NCBI RefSeq assembly: GCF_001426185.1
Contig: NZ_LMRP01000002.1
Location: 672,287-736,286 of the forward strand
Length of the DNA stretch: 64,000 bases
Reading direction: 5' to 3'
Origin: Rhodococcus sp. Leaf247
Lineage (GTDB): Bacteria > Actinomycetota > Actinomycetes > Mycobacteriales > Mycobacteriaceae
Numbering within the stretch: the stretch's first letter is position 1; each line of letters opens with the position of its first letter. Both the position numbers and the translations under genes were made by a program. Under the pieces are notes generated by a model, which saw nothing but the letters and a program-made list of their open reading frames with translations, ran no database searches and was not told where the DNA came from. Below, in pieces: positions 58,966-64,000 of the stretch.

Positions 58966-59178
58966 ATGACAACGAATCATGTACCCGCAGAACCCACGAC
59001 ACAGCTACTCCGCAGCAGGGACGACAAGTGGATCGCCGGCGTGTGCGGTGGTGTCGCGGACTACACCGGGTGGGACCCGAGCCTCGTTCGGTCACTCACC
59101 GTGGTGGGCGCCCTCGTCTCCTTCGGCACCGTCGTCCTGCTCTACCTCGCGATGGTCATGCTCGTACCCAGAGCATGA
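58966..59178 (+). CDS. PspC-domain membrane protein
   Basis: This 70-residue protein carries a PspC domain: LLRSRDDKWIAGVCGGVADY, then TGWDPSLVRSLTVVGALVSF and a C-terminal helix. PspC proteins act in envelope-stress responses. ATG 58966 follows CGAGG. No pspA is adjacent. Confidence 0.88.
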   Translation: MTTNHVPAEPTTQLLRSRDDKWIAGVCGGVADYTGWDPSLVRSLTVVGALVSFGTVVLLYLAMVMLVPRA

Positions 59179-59202
59179 CCATCGCGGTGGGAGGCCTGCG
59201 GC

Positions 59203-60642
59203 CTACTTGTCCGCCGTGACCAACCACCCGCACGGCGAGGCCAACTCGTCGGCCTCCTCGGGGCCCATGGATCCCGGTTCGTACGAGATGACGGCGGGGG
59301 GATCGGACAGCAACGGTGCCGCGACATCCCACACGTGCGCCAGACCGTCGGGACGGGTGAACAGCGATCGGTCGCCTTCCAGCACGTCCAGGATGAGGCG
59401 GGAGTACGGCGACAACGGTTCCGTGTCGGACACCGTCGACAGGTCGAGGGACATGCGCCCGATCCCGAGGTCCTCGCCCGGACCGGGCTCCTTCACGGTC
59501 ATGGCGATGTCGACTCGGCCGTCACCCTTCAGATCGAACGTCAGCACTGCGCCGTCGGCAGGAAGGTGCTTGACCGGGCCTTCCGGTCGACGGAAGACCA
59601 GCGACACACGCTGAGTGCTGGTGCCGAGCATCTTGCCGGTCCGCAGGACGAACGGAACGTCGCGCCACCGGTCGGTGTCCACCCACATCCGCGCGGCGAC
59701 GAACGTGTCGGTCGTCGACGAGTCGTCGATTCCCTCGACATCGGTGTATCCGCGGTACTGGCCCAACACGACCTCGGAGGTGTCCAGCGGGCGGAATGCC
59801 GCGATCACCGATTCCCGAGCAGTCTGCAGGTCGTCGGCTCCGAGACTCAGCGGAGGCTCCATGGCCACCTCGGCCGCCACCTGGAACAGGTGCGTCACCA
59901 GCATGTCCAGGACCGCACCCGTCGCGTCGTAGAACTCGGCGCGGTCGTCGATGTCGAGAGTCTCGGGAACGTCGATCTGCACCTGCTCCACGTGCTCGCG
60001 GTTCCAGATGCCCTCGATCATCCCGTTCGCGAATCGCAGGATGTGCAGGTTCTGCGTGTTCTCCTTCCCGAGGAAGTGGTCGATCCGGTAGACCTGCTTC
60101 TCGTCGACGAATTCGTGCACCGCTTCGTCGAGCTTCTCGAAGTTCTCCTGCGACGTGCCGAAGGGCTTCTCATACACCACTCGCGCGCCCTCGGTGAGGT
60201 CGTGCGCGCCGAGTGCCTTCGTGTAGTCGATGAACGTCGACGGCGGCAGGGCGATGTAGTGCACCAACTGCGGATCGCCACCGAGCTCGTCCTTGACGTC
60301 CCCGAGGACGGTCAGCATGTCCCCCGGGTCGTCGGCGGTGAAACCGTTGCCGGCGAATCTGACCCGAGAGGCGAACGAGGACCACACCTTCTCGTCCACG
60401 GTGTGGACACCTTCCGACGGGCCGAACTCGTCGAGAGCCGCGCGGATGTGCTCGCGGAACTCGTCGTCGGTCTTGCTCCCGCGACCGTTGCCCACCAACG
60501 CCCATTCGTCGGGCAGCAATCCTTCCTGCGCCAGTTCGTAGAACGCAGGGAGCACCATGCGCTTGGCCAGGTCTCCGGTCGCCCCGAAGAGTACGAAGAT
60601 GGTCGGCGCCCCGCCGGATTCGGATGTTGCTGTGTCAGCCAT
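59203..60642 (-). CDS. zwf: Glucose-6-phosphate 1-dehydrogenase
   Basis: This 479-residue enzyme opens the oxidative pentose phosphate pathway, oxidising glucose-6-phosphate with NADP(+) (or F420-independent NAD). It has the cofactor loop LFGATGDLAKR and the active-site RIDHFLGKENTQN. It lies alone, not in the usual zwf-opcA-tal-tkt cluster, and may be a second isozyme. Confidence 0.92.
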   Translation of the reverse strand: MADTATSESGGAPTIFVLFGATGDLAKRMVLPAFYELAQEGLLPDEWALVGNGRGSKTDDEFREHIRAALDEFGPSEGVHTVDEKVWSSFASRVRFAGNGFTADDPGDMLTVLGDVKDELGGDPQLVHYIALPPSTFIDYTKALGAHDLTEGARVVYEKPFGTSQENFEKLDEAVHEFVDEKQVYRIDHFLGKENTQNLHILRFANGMIEGIWNREHVEQVQIDVPETLDIDDRAEFYDATGAVLDMLVTHLFQVAAEVAMEPPLSLGADDLQTARESVIAAFRPLDTSEVVLGQYRGYTDVEGIDDSSTTDTFVAARMWVDTDRWRDVPFVLRTGKMLGTSTQRVSLVFRRPEGPVKHLPADGAVLTFDLKGDGRVDIAMTVKEPGPGEDLGIGRMSLDLSTVSDTEPLSPYSRLILDVLEGDRSLFTRPDGLAHVWDVAAPLLSDPPAVISYEPGSMGPEEADELASPCGWLVTADK

Positions 60643-60720
60643 ACCCCCATGATGCCCAGTCGGGGCCTCGCCCGAACCTCGATCGCCTCACAGTGCCGCG
60701 TCGACGCTACTGTCGGGCCG

Positions 60721-61323
60721 GTGACTCGATCGGTATTCGACGGCGACATCTCCGGACTCGGCACCTCCACCGGCACCAGGATCGTCGTCGGCCACTGGAC
60801 GTCGTCGCCGTTGGGCGACTTCACCGACGTCATGGTCGAGTTCGCCGACGGCGAGCGTCTGCTCCTCGCCCCGTCCGACGAGGTCCGCGAGTTCGTCACC
60901 GCAACCTACCGGTTCGACACGACGACAATCACCGACGTCTCCTATCACCGCCGGGATGACAGCGTCAGCGTCTCGGCCGGCGATCTCGAAGTGTCGTTCC
61001 GGATCGGCGGCCCGACACTGCTGGGTCGACTGCTGTCCGTCGCACCGACCGCCGTGGTCACCTCACCCTGGTTCTGCACGATCAGCGACCCGATCGCCCG
61101 CATCGCCCTACGCGGCGTACGGACCAAGGGCACCGCGGGCGGCGGGCGTCGCGAGTACTACGGGGCCCGCGGGCAGCACCACATCACCGCCACGACCGCG
61201 TCGTGGAAGGGCGACGACCTGGGCCCGTTGAGCGACGTCGATCCACCGGTGCGTTTCGGGTTCGGGTCCACACCGAGGACGCCGTCGACCACTCTGATCC
61301 GCACCACGATCGACGAGCGATGA
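60721..61323 (+). CDS. Conserved hypothetical protein, 200 residues
   Basis: No known domain was recognised. The start reads VFDGDISGLGTSTGTRIVVG, followed by WFCTISDPIARIALRG and REYYGARGQHHITAT. It appears soluble and beta-rich. GTG 60721 is supported by a TACTGT -10 box (60708-60713) 7 bases upstream. The codon pattern agrees with a real gene, and it is compact between two oppositely oriented genes. Confidence 0.72.
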   Translation: MTRSVFDGDISGLGTSTGTRIVVGHWTSSPLGDFTDVMVEFADGERLLLAPSDEVREFVTATYRFDTTTITDVSYHRRDDSVSVSAGDLEVSFRIGGPTLLGRLLSVAPTAVVTSPWFCTISDPIARIALRGVRTKGTAGGGRREYYGARGQHHITATTASWKGDDLGPLSDVDPPVRFGFGSTPRTPSTTLIRTTIDER

Positions 61324-61329
61324 CCGACG

Positions 61330-62025
61330 TCATCGCAGGGTGATGTTCTTCTCTCGTGAGAGGAAGAAGGCGTTCGAGCCGACACGGGCGCAGGCGACCC
61401 CGTCTTCGCGGGAGACGCAGAAGCTCTGTCCCGTGTTGATCACCTCGCCGTACTGCAGGGTGCGGATGTTCTCCGAACCGGTGAAATAGCCCTGATTCGA
61501 GCAGTAGTGGATCGGCCCGGTGCTCTCCACACGGACGGCGTACTTGCTGGTCGGACCGTTCGAGCAGACTTCGCCCTCATCGGGAGCGACACTGGACACG
61601 GCCTGGCATCCCAGGAATCCCACCGACGTACCGTTCGGGAAGAGTCCGCACGAGACATTTCCCGACGGTGTCCGGAAGTAGTACCCCTCACCGGCCCCGC
61701 CGCTGTCGCGGAACAGTTCGGGGTCCACCGACACCTCCTGCGACCCCGGACGCGGGAGTGGGTCTGCCGACTCTCCCGACTGTGCCGACGACACGGTGGA
61801 CGGCGACTGTTCCTCGGTGCCGGGCTGATCCGAGGCGGCGTCCGAGGGCGCTTCGGTCGGGACCGTGACCGGCGTTGCGGTCGGCGACACGACCGATGTC
61901 GGTGCGGGCGCCGGAACCGCCGTCGCGGACCTCGTCTCGTCTGAAGCGGAACAGGCACCCAGCACCGCGGCGCCGGCGATCATGGCGGCCGCGATGGCGG
62001 CCCGTGTGCTCGTCGAGAGTGGCAT
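61330..62025 (-). CDS. Lipoprotein of unknown function
   Basis: This 231-residue protein has a lipoprotein signal (AAIAAAMIAGAAVLGAC; lipobox LGAC), a Thr/Pro/Ser-rich linker (residues 30-100) and a C-terminal domain with several cysteines (GNVSCGLF, LGCQAV, EVCSNG, IHYCSNQG, SFCVSRED, VACARVG) that likely form disulfides. ATG 62025 follows CAGGAG. Similar secreted proteins are found in Rhodococcus. Confidence 0.78.
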   Translation of the reverse strand: MPLSTSTRAAIAAAMIAGAAVLGACSASDETRSATAVPAPAPTSVVSPTATPVTVPTEAPSDAASDQPGTEEQSPSTVSSAQSGESADPLPRPGSQEVSVDPELFRDSGGAGEGYYFRTPSGNVSCGLFPNGTSVGFLGCQAVSSVAPDEGEVCSNGPTSKYAVRVESTGPIHYCSNQGYFTGSENIRTLQYGEVINTGQSFCVSREDGVACARVGSNAFFLSREKNITLR

Positions 62026-62133
62026 GTCGACTCCTGTCCGGAGCCGGCCCGTCGCCGCCCCCTCTGACATACCTATCGGTCTCTTTACGACGACAGTTAC
62101 CTTCGCTCAGGTCACGATCAGGACACGAGTCGG

Positions 62134-62439
62134 CTAACTGCCGTCGAGGGGAGCGATGCCGACCCGAAGTTGGTAGGGAGTGAGCGAAAACCCGCTCTGC
62201 GGCCCGAACGACCGCACACAGTCCACGAGGATCGTCGCGCCGGCTTCCCTTTCCGCTGCCGCGGCGATCTGACACGGCGTCGGCACGAATATTCCGCTCG
62301 GGGCGTTCTCGTAGTACAGCGGCCCGATGTACGTCGGCGCAGCCGAGGCAGTTCCCGCCCCTGCCAGCACCGATCCCGCCGTGACCGCTCCGGCGGCGAG
62401 CACCCCACCGATCATTCGTCGCACTCCGATTCGCACCAT
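62134..62439 (-). CDS. Small secreted protein
   Basis: This 101-residue protein has a signal peptide (MIGGVLAAGAVTAGSVLAGA, cleaved after TASA) and a short mature part, PTYIGPLYYENAPSGIFVPT, with two cysteines. ATG 62439 is fixed by GGAAGG 8 bases upstream. Function unknown. Confidence 0.75.
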   Translation of the reverse strand: MVRIGVRRMIGGVLAAGAVTAGSVLAGAGTASAAPTYIGPLYYENAPSGIFVPTPCQIAAAAEREAGATILVDCVRSFGPQSGFSLTPYQLRVGIAPLDGS

Positions 62440-62538
62440 GACATGCACCTTCCGATGAGAGAGTCCCGGCCTTCGCGAACCGTACCGCGTGGATTGTTAC
62501 GGGGGAAGAGGCGTGCGGAACCGCATGCACGGTTGCCG

Positions 62539-62544
62539 TAAAAT
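62539..62544 (+). promoter_or_regulatory. -10 box of htpG
   Basis: TAAAAT is a near-consensus -10 element 41 bases before GTG 62586, leaving a short leader. No CIRCE element was recognised. Confidence 0.45.
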
Positions 62545-62585
62545 ACGAGGGTCCACCAGGCACTTGTTTCGATCAGGGGAGTCAC

Positions 62586-64000
62586 GTGACCGCGCACGTC
62601 GAAGAAATGCAGTTCCAGGCCGAGACCCGGCAGCTGTTGGATCTGATGATCCACTCGGTCTACTCCAACAAGGACTCGTTCCTCCGCGAGTTGGTGTCGA
62701 ACTCGTCGGACGCATTGGACAAGCTGCGCCTCGAGTCGTTCCAGAACAAGGATCTCGGCGCCGACACCACCGATCTCCACATCGACCTCGAGATCGACAA
62801 GGAGAACCGCACCCTCACGGTGCGGGACAACGGCATCGGCATGTCCCGCGACGAGGTCGTCGATCTGATCGGCACGCTTGCCAAGTCCGGCACGGCCGAG
62901 GTCCGGGCGAAGCTCAAGGAAGCCAAGGACGCCGCGGCATCGGAAGAACTGATCGGCCAGTTCGGTATCGGCTTCTATTCCACGTTCATGGTGGCCGACA
63001 AGGTCACCCTCGTCACCCGTCGCGCCGGTGAGGAGACCGCCACGCGCTGGGAGTCCAGCGGCGAGGGCACGTACACGATCGAGGAGGTTCCCGACGCGCC
63101 CCAGGGCAGTGCCGTGACGCTGCACCTCAAGCCGGCCGACGACGAGGACCACCTGTACGACTACACCTCGGAACACAAGATCCGAGAGCTGGTCAAGCGC
63201 TACTCCGACTTCATCGCATGGCCCATCCGCATGCAGGTCGAGAAGACCACCGGCGAGGGCGACGACGCCACGACCGTGCTCGAGGACGAGACCGTCAACT
63301 CCATGAAGGCGCTCTGGACGCGGTCGAAGGACGACGTCTCCGAGGAGGAGTACACCGAGTTCTACCGCCACGTCAGCCACGCATGGGACGAGCCGCTCGA
63401 GGTCATCCCCATGAAGGCCGAGGGCACCTTCGAATACCAAGCGCTGCTGTTCATTCCGTCGCGTGCGCCGTTCGACCTGTTCATGCGCGAATCGAAGATC
63501 GGTATCCAGCTGTACGTCAAGCGCGTCTTCATCATGGACGACTGCGAGGAGCTCGTGCCCGAGTACCTGCGCTTCGTCAAGGGTGTCGTCGACGCAGCCG
63601 ATCTGTCGCTCAACGTCTCTCGTGAAATCCTGCAGCAGGACCGGCAGATCCGCGCGATCCGTCGCCGCCTGACCAAGAAGGTGCTGAGCACCGTCAAGGA
63701 CCTGCAGGCGAACGAGCCGGAGAAGTACAGCACGTTCTGGGGTGAATTCGGCCGTGCCCTCAAGGAAGGGCTGCTGTCCGACCACGACAACCAGGAGACC
63801 ATCCTCGGGCTGTCGTCCTTCGCGACGACGCAGAGCGACGAGAAGCCGACCACGTTGGCGGAGTACGTCTCTCGCATGAAGGATGGTCAGGACGCGATCT
63901 ACTACATGACCGGCGAGTCGCGTCAGCAGGTGGAGAACTCCCCACACATGGAGGCGTTCACCGCCAAGGGGCTCGAGGTGCTGATTCTCACCGACGCCGT
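62586..64000 (+). CDS. htpG: Chaperone protein HtpG (Hsp90), N-terminal part
   Basis: The gene runs off the window; about 471 residues are visible. The ATP-binding GHKL domain shows ELVSNSSDALDKLR, DNGIGMSRDEV and GQFGIGFYSTFMV; the middle domain follows, with LLFIPSRAPFDLF and LNVSREILQQDRQIRAIRRR. It is an ATP-driven folding chaperone of the cytosol. GTG 62586 gives the conserved start. Only the C-terminal part is missing. Confidence 0.95.
   Translation, partial: MTAHVEEMQFQAETRQLLDLMIHSVYSNKDSFLRELVSNSSDALDKLRLESFQNKDLGADTTDLHIDLEIDKENRTLTVRDNGIGMSRDEVVDLIGTLAKSGTAEVRAKLKEAKDAAASEELIGQFGIGFYSTFMVADKVTLVTRRAGEETATRWESSGEGTYTIEEVPDAPQGSAVTLHLKPADDEDHLYDYTSEHKIRELVKRYSDFIAWPIRMQVEKTTGEGDDATTVLEDETVNSMKALWTRSKDDVSEEEYTEFYRHVSHAWDEPLEVIPMKAEGTFEYQALLFIPSRAPFDLFMRESKIGIQLYVKRVFIMDDCEELVPEYLRFVKGVVDAADLSLNVSREILQQDRQIRAIRRRLTKKVLSTVKDLQANEPEKYSTFWGEFGRALKEGLLSDHDNQETILGLSSFATTQSDEKPTTLAEYVSRMKDGQDAIYYMTGESRQQVENSPHMEAFTAKGLEVLILTDA

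Noticed and set aside
59335-60720. Long plus-strand frame antisense to zwf, joined to the 60721 gene
   Set aside because: Product is unstructured and zwf is well supported on the other strand; only the part from GTG 60721 looks real.

Overview
The window is high-GC actinobacterial DNA. The gene set (a full mce operon, hbhA, ramB next to isocitrate lyase, a membrane alkane hydroxylase, SigF with its anti-sigma factor, F420/deazaflavin-type reductases) points to a mycolic-acid bacterium of the Nocardiaceae, most likely Rhodococcus. No rRNA, tRNA, CRISPR array, insertion sequence or prophage was seen. About 68 protein genes are supported, densely packed on both strands. The first gene (an HNH/DUF222 protein) and the last (htpG) are cut by the window edges.

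Region by region. 1-6.8 kb: HNH protein, alpha/beta hydrolase, a solitary alkB, a DsbA-like protein, a ROK regulator, an Rv3406-like alkyl-sulfate dioxygenase and a short-chain dehydrogenase. 6.8-12.6 kb: L,D-transpeptidase and murB (cell wall), then a metallo-beta-lactamase/Rieske fusion, two DUF2505 proteins and a methyltransferase. 12.5-17.7 kb: fused pabAB coupled to an orphan AbiEi-type protein, a DUF2993 protein, deoC and purU. 17.7-21.9 kb: MerR/hydrolase pair, DUF2975/XRE pair, mntH, DUF2516. 21.9-27.4 kb: XRE-hbhA operon, DUF445 protein, TetR regulator, two small genes, a DJ-1/PfpI protein and a PPOX-fold protein. 27.5-36.3 kb: two convergent c-di-GMP genes, a PHP phosphoesterase, the STAS / RsbW / SigF stress module, PPK2, an alcohol dehydrogenase. 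36.5-45.7 kb: methyltransferase and a complete mce transport operon. 45.8-52.5 kb: fadB2, isocitrate lyase, ramB, an AhpD-like protein and lipoamide dehydrogenase (acetate and fatty-acid carbon metabolism). 52.6-64 kb: aldo/keto reductase, Ddn-like protein, M19 dipeptidase, GT2-like protein, prolyl oligopeptidase, a second PPK2, PspC, zwf, secreted proteins and htpG.

The order ROK - SDR - L,D-transpeptidase - murB - DUF2505 - deoC - DUF2516 - hbhA - XRE - DUF445 - TetR - fadB2 - icl - ramB - AhpD-like - lpd follows, from memory, the Mycobacterium tuberculosis Rv0485-to-Rv0462 block. About 20 kb of extra genes, including the mce operon, sit where M. tuberculosis has its mycolate cyclopropane synthase genes (umaA/pcaA).

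Functionally the region joins envelope synthesis, lipid uptake and use (mce, alkB, icl, fadB2, hbhA), stress control (SigF, PPK2, c-di-GMP) and core metabolism. Many genes look leaderless: a TANNNT -10 box ends 6-8 bases before the start codon. Strong terminator hairpins separate several units. The most unusual points are a YrbE-type permease with no usual start codon for its conserved N-terminus, a canonical SigF-type promoter in front of rsbW-sigF, two near-perfect operator-like palindromes, and several enzymes lacking expected active-site residues.
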